Shown: piece by piece, positions 17,281 to 26,088 of the stretch
How the letters are laid out: the number at the start of each line of letters is the position of its first letter
Position numbering within the stretch: the stretch's first letter is position 1
NCBI RefSeq assembly: GCF_016097415.1
Contig: NZ_JAEHGE010000001.1
Coordinates: 3,709,778 to 3,773,777 of the forward strand
DNA: 64,000 bases
DNA from: a sulfur-oxidizing endosymbiont of Gigantopelta aegis
GTDB taxonomy: Bacteria; Pseudomonadota; Gammaproteobacteria; GRL18
Reading direction: 5' to 3'
Notes under the pieces: model-generated
What the model was told of the DNA's origin: nothing
The model's database searches: none
The model's input: the letters and a program-made list of their open reading frames with translations, nothing else
Program-made: the position numbers and the translations under genes

Positions 17281-18453
17281 ATGCCCTTATCGAATGAAGA
17301 CAGCCTGAGATTAAATGTATTATTAGCACAAAAAGTCAGTGCTATTCGTATTGATGAAGGCAAATTAATGCTCTATGCGCTGACCCAAAAAGGCGAAGCA
17401 AAAATACAGCTTAATCCAACGGTTAGAAATGCTAAATATATCAAGGAAGTGAAAGACTTTTTATCGACTAAGGCGCTCGGTGCTCCCGGTGGTTTTCCCA
17501 TGTTTATTTCCCGTTGGAATCGTATGGGAGATTTACGTAATAGCAGTCTTGATAAGCTCTTACTCTTGGGTGAAGAAGAAGCGGTTGCTGCGGTGGTCAA
17601 CAATAAAAGTATTACGCCGGAGATAGCTAAAAGTGCCTGGTGGGCCATACAATCAGCTGAAAATGCCCGTAGCATGTTGGCTAATGAAGTGGTTGTACAA
17701 TCTGAATTTGGCACCGAATTAGCTAACTTTCTGATTGAATTCCTACCCTTTGAAGAAGATCCCCTGAGCATGTTGAGCAGTGCGCGCCTGGTGTTACAGG
17801 AAGGGCTTATTTCTGATGAGGAAGTACTGAAATTATGGAAAAAAGGCAAGTCTAAAACCACGCTCTATGTTGGTTTTTTAGATATCAGACCGGATGCAAT
17901 TCCTGAACAGTCTGATGAACATCATCAGTATCAGGCAAGCTTTGCTAAATTATCGGCTCTAGTGGCAGAAGACAATCCTTATGCTCTGATGTTAAATAAA
18001 TTACTCAGTGCCTCAGGCCAGACTTTTTTAAAGACCGCAGAAGCTTCATTTAAGCGTCCTCCCAACTATGATATTGTCGCGGCACTCATAGAAAGTATTA
18101 GACGTTACGTGTTTGTGAAGCAAGCAGAAGCGGGGCAGAGCCAGCAACATCATGAATTAAGCCTCAGTCTACAAGGCGAGCCTGAAACCGATATTAATGC
18201 CATTCATAGCTTCAGTCAGGCTATTTTTCATGCAGAAAATGAACTCTGTTGTAGTGATGCGCTTAAGTCTGTACAGCAGACAGTACCTGAATTGGCAGAG
18301 CAATTACAAGCGATTTTATTCTTAGGTCGAACCTCACAAACTGTGCTAGCACCCACTATTGCTAATAGCACCGCAGTAGGCAGTTTAATGAGAAAAAAAT
18401 TAAAACCCGTGTTTGATCCCATTATAACGAATTTGAGACTGCTACAATTATAG
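17281..18453 (+). CDS. DsrS-like protein of unknown biochemical function
   Basis: A 390-residue soluble protein without visible catalytic motifs. The N terminus (LRLNVLLAQKVSAIRIDEGK, then GAPGGFPMFISRWNRMGDLR) and the next helical part (KSAWWAIQSAENARSMLANE) resemble my recollection of DsrS, encoded at the end of dsr sulfur-oxidation operons. I cannot verify that here. DsrS has no settled function. It is 43 bp after the VWA gene and 133 bp before a glutaredoxin and cysG, so the context agrees with sulfur metabolism. If the DsrS match fails, it should be treated as the unknown third member of the AAA+/VWA module. Confidence 0.6.
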   Translation: MPLSNEDSLRLNVLLAQKVSAIRIDEGKLMLYALTQKGEAKIQLNPTVRNAKYIKEVKDFLSTKALGAPGGFPMFISRWNRMGDLRNSSLDKLLLLGEEEAVAAVVNNKSITPEIAKSAWWAIQSAENARSMLANEVVVQSEFGTELANFLIEFLPFEEDPLSMLSSARLVLQEGLISDEEVLKLWKKGKSKTTLYVGFLDIRPDAIPEQSDEHHQYQASFAKLSALVAEDNPYALMLNKLLSASGQTFLKTAEASFKRPPNYDIVAALIESIRRYVFVKQAEAGQSQQHHELSLSLQGEPETDINAIHSFSQAIFHAENELCCSDALKSVQQTVPELAEQLQAILFLGRTSQTVLAPTIANSTAVGSLMRKKLKPVFDPIITNLRLLQL

Positions 18454-18586
18454 TTAATCGATAAACAATTGATAAATTGTCAATAAATACCCATAATGGT
18501 GTAGTGGAAATTATATCATGAAAGGTTAATATACACGGTTAAGATTAGTTATATTGAACCAATGTTAAAACGCTAAAGGTAAACTT

Positions 18587-18844
18587 ATGGCTCAGGTAAA
18601 AATGTATTGTACAGATAGCTGTCCATTTTGTAGAAATGCAGAAAAACTCCTCGTATCAAAGGGTGTTGAAATAGAAAAAATTGACAGCGAAGAAAATGCC
18701 GAAGAGTTTGCCAAAATTGCCGCTGAAGTCGGTAGCGATAGCGTACCGCAGATTTTTATTGATGGTAAACACATCGGTGGTTTTGATGATTTATCTGAAT
18801 TAGATATGGATGATGAGCTTGATCCACTGCTTGGAATTGCTTAG
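18587..18844 (+). CDS. grxC: Glutaredoxin 3-type protein
   Basis: An 85-residue single-domain glutaredoxin: active site CPFC at residues 11-14, cis-Pro segment SVPQIFIDG, and the glutathione-binding GGFDDL. The length equals the bacterial Grx3 type. It reduces protein disulfides or glutathione mixed disulfides in the cytoplasm. It lies 41 bp upstream of cysG and is probably cotranscribed with it. A second, more divergent glutaredoxin is at 35833. Confidence 0.92.
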   Translation: MAQVKMYCTDSCPFCRNAEKLLVSKGVEIEKIDSEENAEEFAKIAAEVGSDSVPQIFIDGKHIGGFDDLSELDMDDELDPLLGIA

Positions 18845-18885
18845 ACCTTATAGTATAAAACGAAAAATTTGACGAGGTAATACCA

Positions 18886-20331
18886 GTGGATTTTTTTCCA
18901 ATTTTCATGAATATCAATGGTCGCCAATGTTTAGTGATTGGCGGCGGTAAGGTCGCAGCACGAAAAATTGCTTTGCTATTAAAAGCCAAGGCACAAGTGC
19001 AGGTGGTTGCTCCAGAACTTTGTCGTGAAGTGGCCGAGATGGCTAAAACTGGGCAAATCAAGCATATCGAACGCGGTTTTGATGAGCTGGATATTTGTGA
19101 TTCAAACTTATGTGATAGTGTGTTAGTGATTGCTGCGACCAATGATCAGGAAACCAATAAGAAAATTTCTGAACTGGCCAAGGCGCGTTCCATGCCAGTT
19201 AATGTGGTTGATCAACCTCATCTCTGTAGTTTTATTATGCCTTCCATTGTGGATCGATCACCCATTCAAATTGCCATTTCAACGGGGGGCAGTTCGCCGG
19301 TTTTAGCGCGTTTATTGCGGTCTCGTTTAGAGAGTTATATACCTTCAGCCTATGGTAAATTAGCCCAATTAGTTGATGGTTTTCGCTCTAAGGTGATCGA
19401 AAAATTTCCTAAAGCTGAGCAACGTCGTCATTTTTGGGAAGTTGTTCTCGAAGGCCGTGTAACTGAGTTATTATTTCAGGGTAATGATCATGGTGCCAAA
19501 CATGCCCTGCAACGTGCTATTGATGAAGATTTTGTAGAAGAGACCGGTGAAGTTTATTTGGTCGGTGCAGGCCCTGGTGATCCCGACTTATTAACCTTTA
19601 GAGCTTTGAGGCTCATGCAAAGAGCCGATGTGGTTGTTTATGATCGTCTGGTTTCACAAGGCATTCTGGATTTAGTGCGTCGTGATGCTGAATTAGTTTA
19701 TGTGGGTAAAGAAAGAAATAATCATTCCGTGCCACAGGAAAATATTAACCAGCTCTTAGTGCGTTATGCACAAAAGGGCAAACGGGTGTTACGACTTAAG
19801 GGTGGTGATCCCTTTATCTTCGGTCGTGGTGGTGAAGAAATTGAAACCCTCAAAGAAAACGATGTCAGTTTTCAGGTTGTACCTGGTATCACAGCGGCGG
19901 CTGGTTGTTCCAGTTATGGTGGTATTCCGCTAACACATCGTGACTATGCGCAGTCTTGTGTGTTTGTGACGGGGCATTTAAAAGATGGCACCGTGAACTT
20001 AAACTGGCAGGCGCTGGCACATCAAAACCAGACAATAGTCTTCTATATGGGCTTACAAGCGGTCAAAGTGATCCATAAAGAATTAGTCGCAAATGGATTG
20101 ACGGATGAGACACCTGCGGCCTTAGTTGAGCAGGGTACTACTGAGAACCAACGGGTACATATTGGTACTTTATCGACCCTGGCAGAAATAGTTGAACGTG
20201 AACAAGTCAAAGCACCGACATTAATTATTGTCGGTGATGTGGTGACTTTGCATGAGAAGCTAAACTGGTTTAATCCAACCAGTGAACGTACGACATCTTT
20301 TCAAAGCGCCAGAGGCCGTCGCGAGACATAA
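18886..20331 (+). CDS. cysG: Siroheme synthase CysG (methyltransferase / dehydrogenase / ferrochelatase)
   Basis: 481 residues in the usual two-part fusion. Residues 1 to about 210 are the CysG-B half, precorrin-2 dehydrogenase and ferrochelatase, with NAD-binding VIGGGKVAARKIALLL. Residues from about 217 are the CysG-A uroporphyrinogen III methyltransferase, with VYLVGAGPGDPDLLTFRALR, VLRLKGGDPFIFGRGGEE and VVPGITAAAGCSSYGGIPLT. The product makes siroheme for sulfite and nitrite reductases, and for reverse DsrAB in sulfur oxidisers. It starts with GTG at 18886, about nine bases after GAGGT. The frame is intact. Confidence 0.96.
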   Translation: MDFFPIFMNINGRQCLVIGGGKVAARKIALLLKAKAQVQVVAPELCREVAEMAKTGQIKHIERGFDELDICDSNLCDSVLVIAATNDQETNKKISELAKARSMPVNVVDQPHLCSFIMPSIVDRSPIQIAISTGGSSPVLARLLRSRLESYIPSAYGKLAQLVDGFRSKVIEKFPKAEQRRHFWEVVLEGRVTELLFQGNDHGAKHALQRAIDEDFVEETGEVYLVGAGPGDPDLLTFRALRLMQRADVVVYDRLVSQGILDLVRRDAELVYVGKERNNHSVPQENINQLLVRYAQKGKRVLRLKGGDPFIFGRGGEEIETLKENDVSFQVVPGITAAAGCSSYGGIPLTHRDYAQSCVFVTGHLKDGTVNLNWQALAHQNQTIVFYMGLQAVKVIHKELVANGLTDETPAALVEQGTTENQRVHIGTLSTLAEIVEREQVKAPTLIIVGDVVTLHEKLNWFNPTSERTTSFQSARGRRET

Positions 20332-20376
20332 ATTGAAAAAGACAGATAAAAATTTAATTTTAAGCAATAGGAATAA

Positions 20377-20655
20377 ATGATGGATTTTAACTCACTCTCT
20401 AAAGAGCAACAGGTGATGGTCGCCATGCGTAAAACACTGGCTAATATCATTAAAGATACAACACCTGAACCCGGTATGATTCATCCCTTGTCAGAGGCAA
20501 CTGTGGTCGATGTTAAAGCTTGTTTCGCCTTGATCGCGGCAAGAGAAAGAGAACTATTAAGTGATATGGGTGTAGAAAATAAATCACGTCCGCATTTTAC
20601 TGATGAACCTAAAAAGTCAGCTGAAGTGGTTTCTTTTATTAAACCCTCTAAATAA
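20377..20655 (+). CDS. Small unknown protein, 92 aa
   Basis: Lies 45 bp after cysG with AATAGGAAT just upstream of the ATG. The protein is soluble, predicted helical (QQVMVAMRKTLANIIKDTTP, DVKACFALIAARERELLSDM) and ends in a disordered basic tail. One Cys (ACFA) is present. I do not recognise the family; a segregation or regulator role cannot be argued from sequence. It closes the operon, with a strong terminator 8 bp after the stop. Confidence 0.7.
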   Translation: MMDFNSLSKEQQVMVAMRKTLANIIKDTTPEPGMIHPLSEATVVDVKACFALIAARERELLSDMGVENKSRPHFTDEPKKSAEVVSFIKPSK

Positions 20656-20662
20656 ACCCTCT

Positions 20663-20693
20663 AAAAAAAGGGCATTTAAAATGCCCTTTTTTT
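20663..20693. terminator. Strong bidirectional rho-independent terminator
   Basis: AAAAAAAGGGCATTT pairs with AAATGCCCTTTTTTT with almost no loop (stem of about 14 bp). It works in both directions, between the cysG operon end and the convergent gene at 20879. Confidence 0.9.
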
Positions 20694-20701
20694 AACTTTA
20701 A

Positions 20702-20877
20702 CCTAAAATAATCAGTTGAATCGTAGCGAGAGCGACTTAGGTGCTGAAGATTAAGGGTTTTACAGGTTATTTTGGCTTTATTCGTAGTCACCCTACGGGT
20801 GAAGTCAAAATGTTCTGGAAAATCCTTAAGATTCAGTGCATAAGGCGGTCGCAGTAGATTCAACTGATTATTTTAGG
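20702..20877. mobile_element. 176-bp MITE-like element, copy 2 (TSD TTTAA)
   Basis: Ends CCTAAAATAATCAGTTGAAT and the exact complement ATTCAACTGATTATTTTAGG give a 20-bp or longer inverted repeat. TTTAA flanks at 20697-20701 and 20878-20882. The sequence matches 12053-12228 at nearly all positions. The right duplication supplies the stop codon of the gene at 20879-21409, so the insertion may have changed its last residues. Confidence 0.88.
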
Positions 20878-20878
20878 T

Positions 20879-21409
20879 TTAACGCTTTGTTGTACGTCTT
20901 TTCTTTTTACGTTTTCTTTCCGGTAATTTAAAATTCACAATTGCTTTGACGAGCTCATTGTATGGAATGCCTGCCAATGATTGATATTGCTCTACAGCTT
21001 CTTTGACTGTACCGTAAATGTTTTCAATGGGGGCATGTTCCTGTGATTGCTCGCCAAACTTCGCATCATCATCATTTAAAACATCAGTTTGAGTCAGATC
21101 TTTGCTGGACAATAATTGTTGTAAGCCAAACATGCCACCCACTTGCACTTTAATTTCTTTCGCATGGGGCAAGGGACCATCAATTTGTGTCACTTGTAAT
21201 GAAAAACGAGCACTGGAACGGAGGTTTTCGATGAGTTTGAAACATTGCTGTTGAGCAAATTCAGAACCACAGGCAAAGGCTTCACGCTCTGCTAATAAAA
21301 GCTTGCTTGCTTTCTCACAACCACCATAGCGCATTAATAGCATTTTCTCGAAATAGCACCGAGTTGGATTTTTTTCTTTATAAGCAATACGATAATTATC
21401 TTCGTCCAT
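20879..21409 (-). CDS. Unknown protein with basic tail, 176 aa
   Basis: Starts at ATG 21409 with GAGAAAGGC about five bases upstream. The N-terminal half contains four Cys (RCYFEKML, GGCEKASK, FACGSEF, QQCFKLI), which could bind a metal; the middle is acidic; the C terminus is very basic (LPERKRKKKRRTTKR), as for a nucleic-acid-binding tail. The stop codon overlaps the MITE target duplication. I do not recognise the family. It is 30 bp after 21440-21682 on the same strand, so the two are likely cotranscribed. Confidence 0.65.
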   Translation of the reverse strand: MDEDNYRIAYKEKNPTRCYFEKMLLMRYGGCEKASKLLLAEREAFACGSEFAQQQCFKLIENLRSSARFSLQVTQIDGPLPHAKEIKVQVGGMFGLQQLLSSKDLTQTDVLNDDDAKFGEQSQEHAPIENIYGTVKEAVEQYQSLAGIPYNELVKAIVNFKLPERKRKKKRRTTKR

Positions 21410-21439
21410 AGCCTTTCTCGATTGTTGTTAGTAAGAGAG

Positions 21440-21682
21440 CTATTTTTCCCACTCTTTCATGATCGGTTTTTCACGAAACTCAGACAGTTTTTCTTCTGCA
21501 TCTAAAGGGTTATCAGCAAAAATGACCTTGATAATATCAACTGGATCATTGGCCGGATCTTGTCTCGATTCACGAGCAAAGTTACGTGCTTCTTTATAAT
21601 TTTCAAACTCGTCCAATAGATCCATTGGTTTAACCAGGTTGGCAACAGTGGGAGAAATTTTATATACGTAATAGGCGGCCAT
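21440..21682 (-). CDS. Small unknown protein, 80 aa
   Basis: ATG at 21682 preceded by AGCAGGAAATC. The product (AAYYVYKISPTVANLVKPMD, ENYKEARNFARESRQ, FADNPLDAEEKLSEFREKP) has a short beta-alpha pattern and a C-terminal helix, soluble and acidic. Family not recognised. The IS4-type element at 21755 sits 72 bp upstream, probably between this gene and its promoter, which may now lie beyond 24611. Confidence 0.68.
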   Translation of the reverse strand: MAAYYVYKISPTVANLVKPMDLLDEFENYKEARNFARESRQDPANDPVDIIKVIFADNPLDAEEKLSEFREKPIMKEWEK

Positions 21683-22365
21683 TATGATTTCCTGCTAAAG
21701 TAAATTGGATTGAGGCTAATAGAAGCCAGATTGGCGTATTTTAGCATGTTATTGCTGAGGGATCCCCACGAATTTTTTAACAAATGTCAACAACTTGTTG
21801 CGTAAAATTTGAAATATTTTCAAAAACCATTTTAATTTCCTTCTTTTTAATTTTATACCGTTTATCTCGAATAATTTGAATCCCAATATAAACGTTAGAA
21901 AGCACAGTTCTATGCCTGATTGTATTGGCTTGTAAGTCATAGTGATATTTTTTATTCACAGCAACTTTGCCAATACACCAAAGTAAAAACTGTGTCAGTG
22001 CTGCGACTAATAATAAATTATTATATCGCTTTGCAGATTTAGATTTTGCTTGTGCAAGACCAATACCATACTGTTGATGTGTCAACACTTTTCCGGACAG
22101 TTTTCTAAATATTTTTTTGGCTGTTTCAAGTGATTTTTGTCATTTTGTATTTCCTATCATTTTAGTTTCTCATGTTAACTTTAAACAGATGAAGAGAAAG
22201 GGCTTTGCCCTCTGGAACGATAGAGCCGTTCCATTCACCCAAGGTATTTTCACAACGGTAATGATCCTGTTACAATATCTTCACGGCACAGGCTGAGGAG
22301 CCGATGGCCGTCAACGGTAATGGGCGGCATTTATGTCGCCTTTTACCCCTCTTCAATCAATCGAT

Positions 22366-23228
22366 TTAAGCTATTTCCTGCTGTATTTCATAATCGACTG
22401 GTGACAAATAATCATTAGCCGAATGAAGTCGCTCCCGATTATAAAATACCTCAATATATTCAAATATTGCCTGCTTTGCTTCTACTCTGGTTTTGAATCG
22501 ACAATGGTGCGTCAATTCAGTTTTCAAACTATGAAAGAAGCTCTCTGATACAGCATTGTCCCAGCAATTTCCTTTGCGGCTCATAGACTGAATTATGTTA
22601 TGATCCGACAATATTTTTCTATGACTATCAGAGGCATATTGGCTACCTCGGTCAGTATGCCAAAGCAATCCATCCATTGGTTTACGCTTCCATATGGCCA
22701 TCAGTAAAGCATCATTGACTAGCTTGGCTTTCATTCGCTCATCCATCGACCAGCCAACAATTTGCCTAGAGAATAAGTCAATGACAACCGCTAAATATAA
22801 CCAGCCTTCCTTGGTGGCAATATAGGTAATATCACCCACATAGTAGCGATCAGGTTGAGAGACAGTAAACTCTCTTTCCAGTAAATTTGGAGATATACGC
22901 TTATTATGCTTGGAATTAGTCGTCGCTTTAAAGCGTCTCTTCGTTTTACAAAACAAACCGGCTTTTTTCATTAATCGACCAATTCTCCGGCGGCTTATAT
23001 GAACGCCTTTTTCAGCCAGTTTTCTTTTAAGACGACGGGTTCCATAAGTCTTGCGACTGTCTTCAAACAGTTTTTTAGCTGCTCAGTAAGCGCTTCATTT
23101 TCTTTCTCTCTATCCGTTTTAGGAGAGCTAACCCAATCATAATAGCAACTACGGGAAACATCCATAAAACGGCACAGAATCGTTACCGGGTAATCTTTAG
23201 CCTGATCAGTTATCCATGCGTACTTCAC
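22366..23228 (-). pseudogene. IS3 OrfB (DDE transposase), copy D, internal frame break
   Basis: Starts at GTG 23228 (KYAWITDQ) and is interrupted only by the shared frame change in CTA AAA AAC near 23075. The 22366-22971 part holds the catalytic DDE residues and is identical in protein sequence to copy A. If the ribosome slips back one base at the A-run, a full transposase of about 288 residues would result. Confidence 0.82.
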
Positions 23229-23526
23229 AAAGTTTCCCTTGCAAAGTACGCTGTGGCCTTTTTAATAAATCACGCTCCTGAATCACTTTTGCCAATTCTT
23301 TTTTCAGACGTTTTACTTCATCATAAATGTGTTCATCACTTCTATTGGCTACCGTCTTCACCGGTTTGGAATATTTACTGATCCAGGTATGTAGAGTATT
23401 TACATTAACACCTAGCTCCCTGGCAGTCTGAGAAACAGGTTGATCCGTCTCATTAGCTAATTTGACAGCTGATTCTTTAAATTCTGATGTATAGCTTTTA
23501 TTCGGTTTTTTTGTTTGATCATTCAT
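23206..23526 (-). CDS. IS3 OrfA, copy D
   Basis: A complete 106-residue OrfA from ATG 23526: MNDQTKKPNKSYTSEF, the helix-turn-helix QTARELGVNVNTLHTWISKY and the leucine-rich DEVKRLKKELAKVIQERDLL. The stop at 23206 lies beyond the GTG of orfB, so the two frames overlap by about 20 bases, the usual IS3 arrangement for frameshifting into OrfAB. Confidence 0.85.
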   Translation of the reverse strand: MNDQTKKPNKSYTSEFKESAVKLANETDQPVSQTARELGVNVNTLHTWISKYSKPVKTVANRSDEHIYDEVKRLKKELAKVIQERDLLKRPQRTLQGKLCEVRMDN

Positions 23527-24952
23527 TTTAGGTCACACTTTTTATCTTTTAGTTGTTTTAAGTTGTGTGTCCGGTTAAGTATAGCCACATTATGTTGATT
23601 TTTTGTATCTCTGAAACCTTCTTCAATTTGCATGCGAAATTTATACAGCCTAACGACTTTCTTTGGCTTGTTGATTTCTTTAGGTAAATGAGAAACTAAT
23701 AGCCAGGGTTGTTTTGCTTTTTAGAATAGTAAAGGCTCTTTGCATCTTGAGAAATTCCTCCACGTTTTTTCTTTTATGTTTTCCTTTTCAGTCCCATGAA
23801 ATAAAGTACCCTCACAAGGAAATGCTGTGCTTTTGCTATAGAAGATCGTACCTAATCCTGTTGGCGTTGTGGTCGCTTGCTTCATTATAGTAGTACAACC
23901 TTCAAATTTTTCACCCTCTAATGAGATCTGTACATTGCCCCGAACTCGACCAACCCAAAACCATCCCTTTGCTTCAATTGTTTCAAACCAGGGTGTTTTA
24001 AAAATTGCATCGGATAAGATAATGGGTTGGCAACCCTCTGGCAATATTGCTTCAAGTTCATCCAGAAAAGTATTATGAACCTGAGTATTATTCAATTTCT
24101 TTTCTTCGAAACATTCTTCATAAATAGTAAGTGAACGACCACCCATTGGTATGGATATTCTGAGTAGTTGAAAAATTTCACTACCTGGTATTGGCGACCA
24201 ATCAGCTATAAGAACAGGGTGCTTTTGTTCACCAACCAATTGCAATGTCAAATACTGATAGAGATCTTTACGTTCATTGTGCAGGTGTATATTGCCAATT
24301 AATCTGTCCATTCTTTTGATATCATGCTTTGTTTTCGTTTTTGAATGAGCCCTCAAGTTTCTGCCCAAGCCAGTCACTGTTACCTGATGCTCAGATATTG
24401 CTGAATTAACACCTGCGATGAGTGCCTTTAATCTGATTTTATGCATATCAGGGCATGCAGATAATAATTTTTTATGTAATAATTGTGTTGCTTTCATGGC
24501 GTTCTCCAAATTGCTTTGTGGTGAACTAATTTGATCATAGTTCGCCATGAAAGTCGATCAATTTCTAAAATTTCAACGAGTTACTAAAAAAAATCGTGGG
24601 GATAACTCAGATGTTATTGTTTTAAAGTTGATGAGTTAGGCTTGATTAAAAAACAGTACAACTGATAGGTGAAAATTAAAACCCCTGTCAGATTTGAGGA
24701 GGAAAGGAGTGTCGTATTTCAGTCATGTACTGAGCGGTTAAATAACCTAATAATAAAATAAAAGAAACTTGCCTAGTTGACCATTCGCAAAATCAATCAG
24801 ATAAAGACGATTCAAATATTTTTCATTATTAGACAATAACCAAGTAAAATAGTCAAATATATTTGTATGAAAATGAGTGATTTATTGGAAATTACTAATA
24901 TACTTATTTTTTTGCTAATAATTAGTATTTTAGCTTAAGGATTTAATAATTT

Positions 24953-25150
24953 TTATTGCTTATGTTGATAATCAAAATAACCACAATAACTGAAGGCAAA
25001 ACCGAACCAGGGATGATTAACGATGAATCTCATATTAAAATCATTGGGATTATTGTGACTGACATGTTCTTCAATAACAGATTTTCCTATTAAAACATGC
25101 AAGGGAATGGGTATTAATTTGTTGCCTATTTTAATAACATAGCCTTTATC
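24953..25150 (-). pseudogene. DUF4166-like gene remnant, C-terminal end
   Basis: An open frame too short for standard gene finders runs from the IS21 left end to a stop at 24953: GYVIKIGNKLIPIPLHVLIG, then RFIVNHPWFGFAFSYCGYFD. The NHPWFGFAFSYCGYF ending resembles the C terminus of DUF4166 domains (HPLxGxxxxYxGxL). The N-terminal part was lost at the IS21 junction at 25151. The preceding stretch 24620-24952 contains no gene that I can support. Confidence 0.4.
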
Positions 25151-25261
25151 TGACAGCGGTCTCGTGAATTTGTAAAGAGTTGGCCATTTGAAATTGTTTC
25201 GGCCAGATCACCTCAATGACTCCCAGATCAAGTCATGATCTGGGATTTGAATGACTTCCCT

Positions 25262-26088
25262 TTAACTTTCAATCTGATCTTTCATACGATAGCTTTTTCC
25301 TTCAATAACCACTGTCTGAGCATGATGCAGTAATCTATCCAGCAATGCTGAGGTCAATGTGCTGTCATTGTTAAAGATCTCTGGCCAGTCCTTAAAGGCA
25401 CGATTGGTGGTGATCACCGTTGAGCCCACTTCATAACGACCAGAGATGATTTGAAACAGCATATCGGCTCCATTCTTATCAATGGGTAAGTAGCCCAGTT
25501 CATCTAAAATGAGGATTTCAGGTTTAATGTATTTGCGCATTTCCAGTTTCAAACGACCCGATTTCTGTGCCACAATGAGTGAGTTAATGGCATCCACCGT
25601 ATTTGTAAACAAGACCCGTTTTCCATTGAGACAGGCATGATGACCTAAGGCGGTGGCCAGATGCGTTTTTCTAAGCCAACGCCACCCAGTAAAATAATAT
25701 TAGTGTGTTGCTTTAAAAACTGTAGCCGAAAGAGATCCTTGATCTGCAGTTGATTAATTTTCTTTGGCCAGTTCCAACTGAACTGCTGTAGTGTTTTCAC
25801 AAATGGGAATCGAGCCGTTTTCACTTTACGTTCAATTGCTCTTTCCTGTCGCCTATTATTTTCCAACTCAATTAACTGAGTCAGGTAATTAACATGAGAC
25901 CAACTGTCTTTATTAGCCTTTAAAGCCGTCTCTTCATAATGCTCGGCAATACCAGGCAACTTAAGGTATTTCAACTGTTCAAGTAGTCTTTCGACTTCTT
26001 TATCAGTGGGCATATCAAGCATCATTTGAATGGCTTCACTTTTCTTCTTTGTTTGATTGTTTTGTTTCAAACTGGATGGTTGAGTCAT
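25262..26088 (-). pseudogene. istB: IS21 IstB helper ATPase, frameshifted
   Basis: From ATG 26088: an N-terminal helical part (EAIQMMLDMPTDKEVERLLE), then the Walker A region GGVGLEKTHLA, in which one A is missing so that the frame breaks at LEK (near 25663). The second piece 25262-25612 has Walker B (EILILDELGYLPID) and the motif STVITTNRAFKDW. IstB assists the IstA transposase in target selection. The unusual E before the Walker Lys is part of the visible sequence, not caused by the shift. The start overlaps the istA end by about 50 bases. Confidence 0.88.

Larger units (their letters stand above)
22075..23592 (-). mobile_element. IS3-family element, copy D (full length, TSD TGT)
   Basis: Right end at 22075 and left end at 23592, 1518 bp. 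TGT flanks on both sides (22072-22074 and 23593-23595). It carries the full orfA, orfB and the 3' tail. It lies inside the IS4 transposase gene and is therefore younger than that element. Confidence 0.95.
21777..24548 (-). pseudogene. IS4-family transposase, split by IS3-D and frameshifted
   Basis: The N-terminal part (24548 to about 23770) has the DDE residues in LIADWSPIPG and IILSDAIFKTPWF. In the A6 run near 23757 one A is extra and in the run near 23722 one A is missing; reading through both gives RGGISQDAKSLYYSKKAKQP. The conserved Y-(x2)-R...E...K signature appears as LYKFRMQIEEGFRDTKNQ just before IS3-D, and the C-terminal part resumes at 22071 (QYGIGLAQAKSKSAKRYNN) to the stop at 21777. 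Removing IS3-D and one TGT rejoins KNQQYGIG. Confidence 0.88.
21755..24610 (-). mobile_element. IS4-type element, interrupted by IS3-D (9-bp TSD)
   Basis: Inverted ends CTGAGGGATCCCCACGAATT (21755) and CTGAGTTATCCCCACGATTT (read inward from 24610). ATGTTATTG is duplicated exactly at 21746-21754 and 24611-24619, the size usual for IS4 relatives. Without IS3-D the element is about 1.34 kb. It holds one transposase gene on the minus strand. Confidence 0.93.
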
